In this document: positions 12,450 through 22,680 of the stretch, piece by piece
Layout: every line of letters begins with the position of its first letter
How positions within the stretch are numbered: position 1 is the stretch's first letter
Assembly (NCBI GenBank): GCA_039566865.1
Contig: CM076951.1
Span: 15,757,484-15,821,483 of the forward strand
Direction of reading: 5' to 3'
Source of the DNA: Aurelia coerulea
Lineage: Eukaryota; Cnidaria; Scyphozoa; Semaeostomeae; Ulmaridae
DNA length: 64,000 bases
Notes under the pieces: generated by a model
What the model was told of the DNA's origin: nothing
Database searches by the model: none
What the model saw: only the letters and a program-made list of their open reading frames with translations
Program-made: the position numbers and the translations under genes

Positions 12450-13915
12450 TTGTATTTATACTTTGTTTTCCTTTAGAAAATAAACATTTAATTAATCTAT
12501 GTTTGTTGATGCAGTAAAGCTAGAAAAAGACTAAAAAAGAACTAATGTCTATAGTAATGTTTCCAAGATTGGTTGTTGCAGCACTAATATAGTGCTATAT
12601 AAGAAGTAGCTGGCAGAATTACAGTTTTAAAGAACGATGAGCGCAATACTCTTTATAATATGAATTGTAGCTAATAAAGTGCATTAAACCACACTTTGTG
12701 TGGCTTTATTTTGTTTTCTTTGAGAAAATAAACATTCAATTAATTGATTTTTGTTGATGAGTTAAAGCTAAAATAAGACTAAAGAAAGAACTAATGTTTA
12801 TAGTAATGTTTCCAAGAATGGTTGCTGCAGTACTCATATAGTGCTATATAAGAAGTAGCTGGCAGAACTCAAGTTTAAAGAACGATGAGCGCAATACTCT
12901 TTATAATATGAATTGTAGATAATAAAGTGCGTTAAACCACACTTTGTGTGGTTTTATTTTGTTTTCTTTGAGAAAATAAACATTTAATTAATCGATGTTT
13001 GTTGATGAGTTAAAGCTAATATAAGAATAAAGAAAGAACTAATGTTTATAGTAATTTTTCCAAGAATGGTTGTTGCAGTACTAATATAGTGCTATATAAG
13101 ATGTAGCTGGCAGAACTAAAGTTTTAAAAAACGATGAGCGCAATACTCTTTATAATATGAATTGTAGCTAATAAAGTGCGTTAATCCACACTTTTTGTAT
13201 TTATACTTTGTTTTCCTTTAGAAAATAAACATTTAATTAATCGATGTTTGTTGATGCAGTAAAGCTAGAAAAAGACTAAAAAAGAACTAATGTCTATAGT
13301 AATGTTTCCAAGATTGGTTGTTGCAGCACTAATATAGTGCTATATAAGAAGTAGCTGGCAGAATTACAGTTTTAAAGAACGATGAGCGCAATACTCTTTA
13401 TAATATGAATTGTAGCTAATAAAGTGCATTAAACCACACTTTGTGTGGCTTTATTTTGTTTTCTTTGAGAAAATAAACATTCAATTAATTGATTTTTGTT
13501 GATGAGTTAAAGCTAAAATAAGACTAAAGAAAGAACTAATGTTTATAGTAATGTTTCCAAGAATGGTTGCTGCAGTACTCATATAGTGCTATATAAGAAT
13601 TAGCTGGCAGAACTCAAGTTTAAAGAACGATGAGCGCAATACTCTTTATAATGTGAATTGTAGCTAATAAAGTGCGTTAAACCACACTTTGTGTGGTTTT
13701 ATTTTGTTTTCTTTGAGAAAATAAACATTTAATTAATCGATGTTTGTTGATGAGTTAAAGCTAATATAAGAATAAAGAAAGAACTAATGTTTATAGTAAT
13801 GTTTCCAAGAATGGTTGTTGCAGTACTAATATAGTGCTATATAAGATGTAGCTGGCAGAACTAACGTTTTAAAAAACGATGAGCGCAATACTCTTTATAA
13901 TATGAATTGTAGCTA
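12450..13915 (+). repeat. Three-monomer unit duplicated in tandem, offset 745 bp
   Basis: The rare CCTTTAGAAAATAAAC variant at 12471 recurs at 13216. The following two monomers, with AGAATTACAG, AACATTCAATTAATTGAT and GTACTCATATAG variants, repeat in the same order. The 745-bp offset is three monomers. Confidence 0.8.
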
Positions 13916-14595
13916 ATAAAGTGCGTTAAACCACACTTTGTGTGGTTTTATTTTGTTTTCTTTGAGAAAATAAACATTTAATTAATCGATGTTTGTTGAT
14001 GAGTTAAAGCTAAAATAAGACTAAAGAAAGAACTAATGTTTATAGTAATGTTTCCAAGAATGGTTGTTGCAGTACTAATATAGTTATATAAAAGAAGTAG
14101 CTGGCAGAACTCAAGTTTTAAAGAACGATGAGCGCAATACTCTTTATAATATGAATTGTAGCTAATAAAGTGCGTTAAACCACACTTTGTGTGGTTTTAT
14201 TTTGTTTTCTTTGAGAAAATAAACATTTAAATAATCAATGTTTGTTGATGCAGTAAAGCTAAAATAAGACTATAGAAAGAAATAATTTCTATCGTAATGT
14301 TTCCAAAAATGGTTGCTGCAGCACTAATATAGTGCTATAAAAGAAGTAGCTGGCAGAACTAAAGTTTTAAAGAACGATGAGCGCAATACTCTTTATAATC
14401 TCAATTGTAGCTAATAAAGTGAGTTAAACCACACTTTTTGTGTTTATATTTTGTTTTTTTAGAGAAAATAAACATTTTAATAATCGATGTTTGTTGATGC
14501 AGAAAAGCTAAAATAATACTAATGAAAAGACTAATGTCTATAGTAATGTTTCCAACAATGGTTGCTGCAACACTAATATAGTGCTATAAAAGAAG

Positions 14596-15147
14596 TTGCT
14601 AAATAAAAAAGTGAGTGCATTCTCAAGACTTCGGAACTATCTTGATGATACACAAGCTAAACTCTTATGTAATACAACGGTGTTGGCAAATTTCAATTAT
14701 TGCCCTTTGATTTGGATGTTCTCTTCTAAAGCTGCAAACAAAGAGATTAATAGAACACATAAACGTGCACTAAGGGTGCTCCATAAGGATTATGATGCAT
14801 CGTTTGATATGTGTCTAAGGAGAGAGGCAGATACAACAATCCACGTCAAAAATCTCCAAAAACTGATGTTAGAAGTATTCAAAACTCTGAATTCGTTGAA
14901 TCCATCATACCTTTGGGATTTTTTCAGTACTAAGCAAGTGGAATATAACCTTAGAATCAAAAGTTTGGTAAAATTGCCTCAAATAAAAACACACACTTTT
15001 GGACTACACTCTGTAACCTTCAGAGGCAGCATCCTTTGGAATGCACTAAGTGACGATATTAAAACATGTGAAAAAGTGGCAGCTTTCAAAAGGAAAATAA
15101 AAACATGGAAGGGGGCAAACTGCAGCTGTAAACTATGTTGTAAATAG
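14596..15147 (+). pseudogene. LINE ORF2 C-terminal fragment, 183 codons, 5'-truncated
   Basis: This is the tail of a retrotransposon reverse-transcriptase protein, downstream of the RT catalytic core. Visible motifs are FNYCPLIWMF (residues 33-42), HKRALRVLHKDY (55-66), IHVKNLQKLMLEVFK (82-96), TFRGSILWNAL (141-151) and a cysteine-rich end with C176, C178, C181 and C182. This series is typical of the C-terminal domain of CR1/L2/jockey-type ORF2, abundant in cnidarians and other invertebrates. The frame opens at a TTG contributed by satellite sequence, so it is not a true start; LINE sequence begins around residue 3. It ends at TAG (15145-15147). The frame has no stop or visible frameshift, which suggests a fairly recent insertion. 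It cannot encode an active enzyme alone because the YXDD-containing part is missing. No gene lies next to it, only satellite. Confidence 0.85.
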
Positions 15148-15277
15148 GATATTGTATTATACTTTATATTATGTAATTATTTTTAGTTGTAGTTGGTTTA
15201 AATTAGTTGATGTATATATTATGCTGATAACTATTGTAAATAACCAACTTTAAAGAATGATAAAATGAAAAAAAAAA
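14601..15277 (+). mobile_element. 5'-truncated non-LTR retrotransposon (LINE, CR1/L2/jockey-like)
   Basis: A 677-bp unique insertion interrupts a monomer between GAAGTTGCT and GGCAGA. It carries the C-terminal part of a LINE ORF2, about 120 bp of 3' UTR and a 10-A tail (15268-15277) in + orientation. The 5' end is missing, so there is no endonuclease and no catalytic reverse-transcriptase core; this is the usual result of incomplete target-primed reverse transcription. The possible target duplication is very short: TGCT at 14597-14600 and TGCA at 15278-15281, with three bases identical. Base composition is less AT-rich than the satellite. The element is not repeated elsewhere in the window. 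Confidence 0.9.
15148..15277 (+). other. LINE 3' UTR and A-tail
   Basis: AT-rich non-coding sequence between the ORF2 stop and the resumption of satellite. It ends in AATGATAAAATG followed by ten A. The tail defines the + orientation of the insertion and supports target-primed integration. Confidence 0.75.
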
Positions 15278-17727
15278 TGCAGGCAGAGCTAAAGTTTTAA
15301 AGAACGATGAGCGCAAAACTCTTTATGATATGAATTGCAGCTAATAAAGTGCGTTAATCCATACTTCTTGTGTTTATATTTTGTTTTTTTAGAGAAGCTG
15401 AACATTTAAATAATCGATGTTTGTTGATGCAGAAAAGCTAAAATAAGACTAAAGAAAGAACTAATGTCTATTGTAATGTTTCCAAAAATGGTCGCTGCAA
15501 CACTAATATAGTGCTATAAAAGAAGTCGCTGGCAGAACTAAAGTTTTAAAGAACGATGAGCCCAAAACTCTTTATGATATGAATTGTAGCTAATAAAGTG
15601 AGTTAATCCACAATTTTTGTGTTTATATTTTGTTTTCTTTGAGAAAATAAACATTTAATTAATCGATGTTTGTTGATGCAGTAAAGCTAGAAAAAGACTA
15701 AAGAAAGAACTAATGTCTATAATAATGTTTCCAAGATTGGTTGTTGCAGCACTAATATAGTGCTATAAAAGAAGTAGCTGGCAGAACTAAGTTTTTAAAG
15801 AACTATGAGCGCAATACTCTTTATAATATGAATTATAGCTAATAAAGTGAGTTCATCCACAATTTTTGTCTTTTTTATTTTGTTTTCTTTGAGAAAATAA
15901 ACATTTAATTTATCGATGAATTTTGGCGAGTAAAGCTAGAAAAAGACTAAAGAAGAACTAATGTCTATAGTAATATTTCCAAGATTGGTTGTTGCAGCAC
16001 TAATATAGTGCTATAAAAGAAGTAGCTGGCAGAACTAAGTTTTTAAAGAACTATGAGCGCAATACTCTTTATAATATGAATTATAGCTAATAAAGTGCGT
16101 TAATCCATACTTTTTGTGTTTATATTTTGTTTTTTTTTAGAGAAAATAAACATTTGTTGATGAGTTAAAGCTAAAATAAGACTAAAGAAAGAACTAATGT
16201 TTATAGTAATGTTTCCAAGAATGGTTGTTGCAGTACTAATATAGTGATATAAAAGAAGTAGCTGGCAGAACTCAAGTTTTAAAGAACGATGAGCGCAATA
16301 CTCTTTATAATATGAATTGTAGCTAATAAAGTGAGTTAATCCACACTTTTTGTGGTTTTATTTTGTTTTCTTTGAGAAAATAAACATTTAATTAATCGAT
16401 GTTTGTTGATGCAGTAAAGCTAAAATAAGACTATAGAAAGAACTAATGTCTATAGTAATGTTTCCAAAAATGGTTGCTGCAGCACTAATATAGTGCTATA
16501 AAAGAAGTAGCTGGCAGAACTAAAGTTTTAAAGAACGATGAGCGCAATACTCTTTATAATATGAATTGTAGCTAATAAAGTGTGTTAATCCATTTTTTGT
16601 GTGGTTTTATTTTGTTTTCTTTGAGAAAATAAACATTTAATTAATCGATGTTTGTTGATGAGTTAAAGCTAAAATAAGACTAAAGAAAGAACTAATGTTT
16701 ATAGTAATGTTTCCAAGAATGGTTGTTGCAGTACTAATATAGTTATATAAAAGAAGTAGCTGGCAGAACTCAAGTTTTAAAGAACGATGAGCGCAATACT
16801 CTTTATAATATGAATTGTAGCTAATAAAGTGCGTAAAACCACACTTTGTGTGGTTTTATTTTGTTTTCTTTGAGAAAATAAACATTTAATTAATCGATGT
16901 TTGTTGATGCAGTAAAGCTAAAATAAGACTATAGAAAGAACTAATGTCTATAGTAATGTTTCCAAAAATGGTTGCTGCAGCACTAATATAGTGCTATAAA
17001 AGAAGTAGCTGGCAGAACTAAAGTTTTAAAGAACGATGAGCGCAATACTCTTTATAATCTCAATTGTAGCTAATAAAGTGCGTTAAACCACACTTTTTGT
17101 GGTATTATTTTGTGTTGTTTGAGAAAATAAACATTTAATACATCGATGTTTGTTGATGCAGTAAAGCTAAAATAAGACTAAAGAAAGAACAAATGTTTAT
17201 AGTAATGTTTCCAAGATTGGTTGTTGCAGCACTAATATAGTGCTATATAAGAAGTAGCTGGCAGAACTACAGTTTTAAAGAACGATGAGCGCAATACTCT
17301 TTATAATATGAATTGTAGCTAATGAAGTGCGTTAAACCACACTTTGTGTGGTTTTATTTTGTTTTCTTTGAGAAAATAAACATTTAATTAATCGATGTTT
17401 GTTGATGAGTTAAAGCTAAAATAAGACTAAAGAAAGAACTAATGTTTATAGTAATGTTTCCAAGAATGGTTGTTGCAGTACTAATATAGTGATTTAAAAG
17501 AAGTAGCTGGCAGAACTCAAGTTTTAATGAACGATGAGCGCAATACTCTTTATAATATGAATTGTAGCTAATAAAGTGAGTTAATCCACACTTTTTGTGG
17601 TTTTATTTTGTTTTCTTTGAGAAAATAAACATTTAATTAATCAATGTTTGTTGATGCAGTAAAGCTAAATAAGACTATAGAAAGAACTAATGTCTATAGT
17701 AATGTTTCCAAAAATGGTTGCTGCAGC
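15278..17727 (+). repeat. Satellite array, segment 2 (about 10 monomers)
   Basis: Same monomer and orientation as segment 1, resuming in phase at (T)GCAGGCAGAGCT after the LINE. The first two or three monomers (GTCGCTGG, TTTATGATATG and TTGTAATG variants) resemble 4.9-5.4 kb. One monomer near 16150 lacks about 15 bp between ACATT and TGTTGATGAG. The segment ends inside a monomer at GCTGCAGC, the hAT target site. No gene is seen. Confidence 0.95.
17720..17727. repeat. hAT target-site duplication, left copy (GCTGCAGC)
   Basis: Eight bases of satellite immediately left of the transposon, repeated exactly at 18818-18825. An 8-bp duplication is the hallmark of hAT transposition. The octamer is a perfect palindrome. 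Confidence 0.93.
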
Positions 17728-17741
17728 CAGTGACGCATTTA
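17728..17741 (+). repeat. hAT left terminal inverted repeat
   Basis: CAGTGACGCATTTA. It pairs with 18804-18817 at 12 of 14 positions. The shared GCATTTA core and the CAG terminus are typical of hAT ends. Confidence 0.9.
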
Positions 17742-17746
17742 CCCAT

Positions 17747-17803
17747 GGGCCCACTGGGCCCGGGCCCAGGGGCCCCCTAAAATTCTTAAATCTAGGGGGC
17801 CCC
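17747..17803. repeat. GC-rich subterminal palindromes of the hAT left end
   Basis: Three GGGCCC palindromes (17747, 17756 and 17762) are followed by an 11-bp inverted repeat: GGGGCCCCCTA (17769-17779) with TAGGGGGCCCC (17793-17803). Similar GGGGCCCC and GGGCCC blocks occur near the right end (about 18764-18796). Subterminal repeats in hAT elements are often transposase-binding sites; that role is inferred here. Confidence 0.7.
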
Positions 17804-18073
17804 GAGCAAAATTTGAAAAAGCCTATGAAGTGCTGTTGATTTCACTCTTGTGTTTGAAATGATTGTTAAAAAAGCCTCTCGAAAAGTTCATCGATAAAAG
17901 GAGGAATCTCGTTGATACCGAAGCATAGAGGCGACAACCCCATGAAACACAAAAGCCTATTTTTGATTATCTATTAGAGCAAATTGTGAAGGGAGATGAA
18001 GCTGCAACTTCCCAAAGACAATAACCGCACTTAGATTGTTGCTCAATGCAATGACCGCACTTTGCCATGCAGA

Positions 18074-18180
18074 GTTTCCTCCAGTGAAAGAAGTTTCTCC
18101 ATGCTGAAAGGGTCAAGTGTCAACTAAGGTCCACAATGTCACAAGAGCGCGTTGTTGTTGCCTTTTGCCTAAAGAATGGC
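18074..18180 (+). pseudogene. hAT transposase C-terminal (dimerisation domain) remnant, frameshifted
   Basis: Reading from 18074 gives VSSERSFSMLKG. After a one-base shift, the frame starting at 18115 gives KCQLRSTMSQERVVVAFC. The pair ERSFS...LRSTMSQER is the well-known signature of the hAT C-terminal dimerisation domain (hATC). The shift at about 18107-18115 places a TAA directly after in the first frame, so no functional protein results. Upstream sequence to 17728 has no long open frame that I could tie to transposase. The fragment sets the coding strand as + and confirms the superfamily independently of the ends. Confidence 0.8.
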
Positions 18181-18189
18181 AGCAAATTT

Positions 18190-18477
18190 TGATGTCCCTA
18201 GGTACGAGGGGGGGGACTGCCCCCACTTTTGTCCAAAGCTGGGTATAGGTTGGGAAAGAACTTTCTGAGAAATGTCAAATCTTCCATTTTAGCACTGGCA
18301 TTTTGTAGGATAACTGTCATAAAATATCAAATTTTCCTTGTCGCTAATGGCAAGCATGATATTAGGAGATGCATTCTAAGCCAAAGTAAAGGGCGTGGCC
18401 CCAAAAATTTTCCGGGGCTTCGCTCCCAGGCCCCTCATTGGATTCCCCTCATTTAATCTACCCTGGCCACGCCGCTG
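18190..18477. mobile_element. Possible nested second hAT-like fragment
   Basis: The stretch ends in TACCCTGGCCACGCCGCTG (18459-18477). Its complement starts CAGCGGCGTGGCCAGG, a typical hAT terminus. GC-rich blocks GAGGGGGGGGACTGCCCCC (about 18207) and GGGGCTTCGCTCCCAGGCCCC (about 18414) resemble hAT subterminal sequence. I see no matching left terminus or target duplication, so it may be a truncated second element or just internal sequence of the main one. Confidence 0.4.
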
Positions 18478-18803
18478 TCATGAGGTCTTTAGACCCCAAG
18501 AATATCATCCGAAAATTTGAAGCAGTCAAGGCGAGACGAAAATCATGAAAAACCATTAGACAAGGGGAGTTTTCTTGGGATTGTACTGACATGTATATAT
18601 TTGTACAAGTTTACTCATTTCTTCGAATTTTCCCCTTTCAAAATGTTTAGTTATTATTAACCTGTTTGGCTACGACTGAATCTAGTGGCCTTACCCATAC
18701 ATGGCATACATGCTAACAGGGTATCGCGAGTACTATGATACAATTTTTTTAGGTATATTCTAAGGGGCCCCAACCAGTTTTGGGCCCAGGGCCCCAACAG
18801 ACT
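18478..18803. other. hAT right-hand internal and subterminal region, non-coding
   Basis: This is the remainder of the transposon between the possible nested terminus and the right inverted repeat. It is mixed-composition DNA without a frame I can assign, ending in GGGGCCCC/GGGCCC-rich subterminal sequence (about 18764-18796). Confidence 0.6.
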
Positions 18804-18817
18804 TAAATGCGGCCCTG
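18804..18817 (-). repeat. hAT right terminal inverted repeat
   Basis: TAAATGCGGCCCTG on the + strand, which is CAGGGCCGCATTTA on the other strand. It matches the left terminus at 12 of 14 positions. Confidence 0.9.
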
Positions 18818-18825
18818 GCTGCAGC
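18818..18825. repeat. hAT target-site duplication, right copy (GCTGCAGC)
   Basis: Identical to 17720-17727; satellite resumes directly with ACTAATATAGTGC. Removing the element and one octamer restores a normal monomer. Confidence 0.93.
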
Positions 18826-20640
18826 ACTAATATAGTGCTATAAAAGAAGTAGCTGGCAGAACTAAAGTTTTAAAGAACGATGAGCGCAATACTCTTTATA
18901 ATATGAATTGTAGCTAATGAAGTGTGTTAATCCATTTTTTGTGTGGTTTTATTTTGTTTTCTTTGAGAAAATAAACATTTAATTAATCGATGTTTGTTGA
19001 TGAGTTAAAGCTAAAATAAGACTAAAGAAAGAACTAATATTTATAGTAATGTTTCCAAGAATGGTTGTTGCAGTACTAATATAGTGATATAAAAGAAGTA
19101 GCTGGCAGAACTCAAGTTTTAAAGAACGATGAGCGCAATACTCTTTATAAAATGAATTGTAGCTAATAAAGTGAGTTAATCCACACTTTTTGTGGTTTTA
19201 TTTTGTTTTCTTTGAGAAAATAAACATTTGATTAATCGATGTTCGTTGATGAGTTATAGCTAAAATAAGACTAGAGAAAGAACTAATATCTGTAGTAATG
19301 TTTCCAAAAATTGTTGCTGCAACCCAAATATAGTGCTATAAAAGAAGTTGCTGGCAGAACTAAAGTTTTAAAGAACGATGAGCGCAATACTCTTTACAAT
19401 ATGAATTGTAGCTAATAAAGTGCGTTAATCCACATTTTTTGTATTTATACTTTGTTTTCCTTGAGAAAATAAACATTTAATAATTCGATGTTTGTTGATG
19501 CAGTAAAGCTAGAAAAAGACTAAAAAAGAACTAATGTCTAAAGTAATGTTTCCCAGATTGGTTGTTGCTGCACTAATATAGTGCTATATAAGAAGTAGCT
19601 GGCAGGACTCAAGTTTTAAAGAACGATGAGCGCAATACTCTTTATAATATGAATTGTAGCTAATGAAGTGCGTTAAACCACAGTTTTTGTGGTTTTATTT
19701 TGTTTTCTTTGAGAAAATAAACATTTAATTAATCGATGTTCGTTGATGAGTTAAAGCTAAAATAAGACTAGAGAAAGAACTAATATCTATAGTAATGTAT
19801 CCAAGATTGGTTGTTGCAGCACTAATATAGTGCTGTATAAGAAGTAGCTGGCAGAACTCAAGTTTTAAAGAATGATGTGCGCAAAACTCTTTATAACATG
19901 AATTGTAGCTAATAAAGTGAGTTAATCCACAATTTTTGTGTTTATATTTTGTTTTTTTTGAGAAAATAAACATTTAATTAATCGATTTTTGTTGATGAGT
20001 TAAAGCTAAAATAAGACTAAAGAAAGAACTATTGTTTATGGTAATGATTCCAAGAATGGTTGCTGCAGTACTAATATAGTGCTATATAAGAAGTAGCTGG
20101 CAAAACTAAAGTTTTAAATAACGATGAGCGCAATACCCTTTGTAATATGAATTGTAGCTAATAAAGTGAGTTAATCCACAATTTTTGTGTTTATATTTTG
20201 TTTTTTTTGAGAAAATAAACATTTAATTAATCGATTTTTGTTGATGAGTTAAAGCTAAAATAAGACTAAAGAAAGAACTAATGTTTATGGTAATGATTCT
20301 AAGAATGGTTGCTGCAGTACTAATATAGTGCTATAGAAGAAGTAGCTGGCAGAACTAAGGTTTTAAATAACAATGAGCGCAATACTCTTTGTAATATGAA
20401 TTGTAGCTAATAATGTGCGTTAATCCACACTTTTTGTGTTTATACTTTGTTCTCTTTGAGAAAATAAACATTTAATTAATCGATGTTTGTTGATGCAGTA
20501 AAGCTAGAAAAAGACTAAAAAAGAACTAATGTTTATAGTAATGTTTCCAAGAATGGTTGCTGCAGTACTAATATAGTGCTATATAAGATGTAGCTGGCAG
20601 AACTAAAGTTTTAAAAAAAGATGAGCGCAATACTTTTTAT
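18826..20640 (+). repeat. Satellite block duplicated at 33996-35.8 kb, offset 15,170 bp
   Basis: From the end of the hAT to about 20.0 kb, monomers share a chain of rare variants with the block at 33,996 and with 10.6-11.5 kb: the TTTTTTGTGTGGTTTTATT linker, ATTGTTGC-TCAACCCAAATA or TGCAACCCAAATA, CATTTAATAATTCGATG and AAGAATGATGTGCGC/GAGCGC. The offset at 19725 versus 34895 is exactly 15,170. One extra monomer (about 20.0-20.2 kb) interrupts the correspondence. Confidence 0.8.
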
Positions 20641-21869
20641 AATATGAATTGTAGCTAATAAAGTGAGTTAATCCACAATTTTTGTGTTTATATTTTTCTT
20701 TCTTTGAGAAAATAAACATTTAATTAATCGATATTTGTTGATGCAGTAAAGCTAGAAAAAGACTAAAGAAAGAACTAATGTCTATAATAATGTTTCCAAA
20801 AATGGTTGCTGCAACACTAATATAGTGCTATAAAAGAAGTTGCTGGCAGAACTAAAGTTGTAAAGAACGATGAGCGCAAAACTCTTTATAATATGAATGG
20901 TAGCTAATAAATTGAGTTCATCCATACTTTTTGTGTTTATATTTTATTTTTTTTGGAGAAAATAAACCTTTAAATAATCGATGTTTGTTGATGCAGAAAA
21001 GCTAAAATAATACTAAAGAAAGAACTAATGTCTATAGTAATGTTTCCAAAAATGGTTGCTGGAACACTAATATAGTGCTATAATAGAAGTTGCTGGCAAA
21101 ACTAAAGTTGTAAAGAACGATGAGCGAAAAACTCTTTATAATATGAATTGTAGCTAAAAAATTGAGTTGATCCAAAATTTTTGTCTTTATATTTTGTTTT
21201 CTTTGAGAAAATAAACATTTAATTTATCAATGTTTGTTGACGAGTAAAGCTAGAAAAAGACAAAAAAACAACTAATGTCTATAATAATATTTCCAAGATT
21301 GGTTGTTGCAGCACTAATATAGTGCTATAAAAGAAGTAGCTGGCAGAACTAAAGTTGTAAAGAACGATGAGCGCAATACTCTTTATAATATGAATTATAG
21401 CTAATAAAGTGCGTTTATCCATACTTTTTGTGTTTATATTTTGTTTTTTTAGAGAAAATAAACATTTAAATAATCGATGTTTGTTGATGCAGAAAAGCTG
21501 AAATAATACTAATGAAAAGACTAATGTCTATAGTAATGTTTCCAAGAATGGTTGCTGCAGCACTAATATAGTGCTATAAAAGAAGTCGCTGGCAGAACTA
21601 AAGTTCTAAAGAACGATGAGCGCAAAACTCTTTATAATATGAATTGTAGCTAATAAAGTGAGTTAATCCACAATTTTTGTGTTTATATTTTGCTTTCTTT
21701 GAGAAAATAAACATTTAATTAATCGATATTTGTTGATGCAGTAAAGCTAGAAAAAGACTAAAGAAAGAACTAATGTCTATAATAATGTTTCCAAGAATGG
21801 TTGCTGCAGCACTAATATACTGCTATAAAAGAAGTAGCTGGCAGAACTAAAGTTTTAAAGAACGATGAG

Positions 21870-22680
21870 CGCAATACTCTTTGTAATATGAATTGTAGCT
21901 AATAATGTGCGTTAATCCACACTTTTTGTATTTATACTTTGTTCTCTTTGAGAAAATAAACATTTAATTAATCGATGTTTGCTGATGAGTTAAAGCTAAA
22001 AAAAGACTAAAAAAGAACTAATGTCTATAGTAATGTTTCCAAGATTGGTTGTTGCAGCACTAATATAGTGCTATATAAGAAGTAGCTGGCAGAACTAAAG
22101 TTTTAAAGAACGATGAGCGCAAAACTCTTTATAATATGAATTGTAGCTAATAAAGTGCGTTAATCCATATATTTTGTGTTTATATTTTGTTTTTTTTAGA
22201 GAAAATAAACATTTAAATAATCGATGTTTGTTGATGCAGAAAAGCTAAAATAATACTTATGAAAAGACTAATGTCTATAGTAATGTTTCCAAGAATGGTT
22301 GCTGCAGCACTAATATAGTGCTATAAAAGAAGTCGCTGGCAGAACTAAAGTTCTAAAGAACGATGAGCGCAAAACTCTTTATAATATGAATTGTAGCTAA
22401 TAAAGTGAGTTAATCCACAATTTTTGTGTTTATATTTTGCTTTCTTTGAGAAAATAAACATTTAATTAATCGATATTTGTTGATGCAGTAAAGCTAGAAA
22501 AAGACTAAAGAAAGAACTAATGTCTATAATAATGTTTCCAAAAATGGTTGCTGCAACACTAATATAGTGCTATAAAAGAAGTTGCTGGCAGAACTAAAGT
22601 TGTAAAGAACGATGAGCGCAAAACTCTTTATAATATGAATGGTAGCTAATAAAGTGAGTTCATCCATACTTTTTGTGTTT
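21870..22680 (+). repeat. Block repeated at 25.11-25.92 kb, offset 3,242 bp
   Basis: About 0.8 kb, including the TTTGCTGATGAG variant (about 21980 and 25222), AGAAGTCGCTGG and GAATGGTAGCTAATAAAG, recurs at offset 3,242, which is 13 monomers. The two anchor points checked (21911/25153 and 22641/25883) give the same offset. Confidence 0.8.

Larger units (their letters stand above)
1..14600 (+). repeat. Satellite array, segment 1 (about 59 monomers of ~248 bp)
   Basis: Direct head-to-tail copies of one AT-rich monomer. Using the recurring GAGAAAATAAAC block as a phase marker, starts fall at 18, 265, 514, 763, 1012 and 1259, giving spacings of 247-249 bp. Conserved blocks in order are GAGAAAATAAACATTTAA, ATCGATGTTTGTTGATG, an A-rich stretch, GTAATGTTTCCAA, TGGTTGCTGCAGCAC, TATAAAAGAAG, AGCTGGCAGAACT, AACGATGAGCGCAATACTC, GTAGCTAATAAAGTG and a CCACA...TGTGG hairpin before a T-rich linker. 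No spacer separates monomers and no inverted monomer was seen. No open frame of coding character is present. Subfamilies differ mainly in CTAGAAAAAGACT versus CTAAAATAAGACT and in the linker hairpin. Calling it satellite DNA is direct; a heterochromatic location is inference. Confidence 0.97.
17728..18817. mobile_element. hAT-superfamily DNA transposon, 1,090 bp, decayed or non-autonomous
   Basis: The element has imperfect terminal inverted repeats: CAGTGACGCATTTA at the left, and CAGGGCCGCATTTA on the complementary strand at the right (12 of 14 match). It is flanked by exact 8-bp duplications GCTGCAGC. GC-rich subterminal blocks rich in GGGCCC contrast sharply with the satellite. The interior keeps a short frameshifted remnant of a hAT transposase C-terminus (18074-18180) and a second hAT-like terminus (18459-18477), so it looks like an internally deleted, possibly nested element. 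No intact transposase frame is present; it could move only with enzyme supplied elsewhere. One copy occurs in the window. The right-hand satellite flank matches 33996 onward at offset 15,170, where the site is empty. Confidence 0.93.

Noticed and set aside
1..14600. CRISPR array
   Set aside because: Repeats are about 248 bp, contiguous and diverged, without unique spacers; the flanking elements are eukaryotic transposons.
18229..18456. 75-aa plus-strand open frame inside the hAT element
   Set aside because: It crosses GC-rich subterminal sequence, resembles no transposase part I know and is in a different region from the hATC remnant. Probably chance.
19725..19973. 82-aa minus-strand open frame, also at 34895-35143 and 36635-36883 with the same peptide
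   Set aside because: Identity comes from recent block duplications (offsets 15,170 and 1,740 bp), not selection. The frames lie wholly in satellite.
21978..22020. Hammerhead ribozyme core, because TGCTGATGAG is followed later by GAAA-type sequence
   Set aside because: Most monomers have TTGATGAG rather than CTGATGA, and I cannot draw convincing stems I, II and III around it. A covariance-model search (Rfam hammerhead models) would settle this; a significant hit would reverse the rejection.
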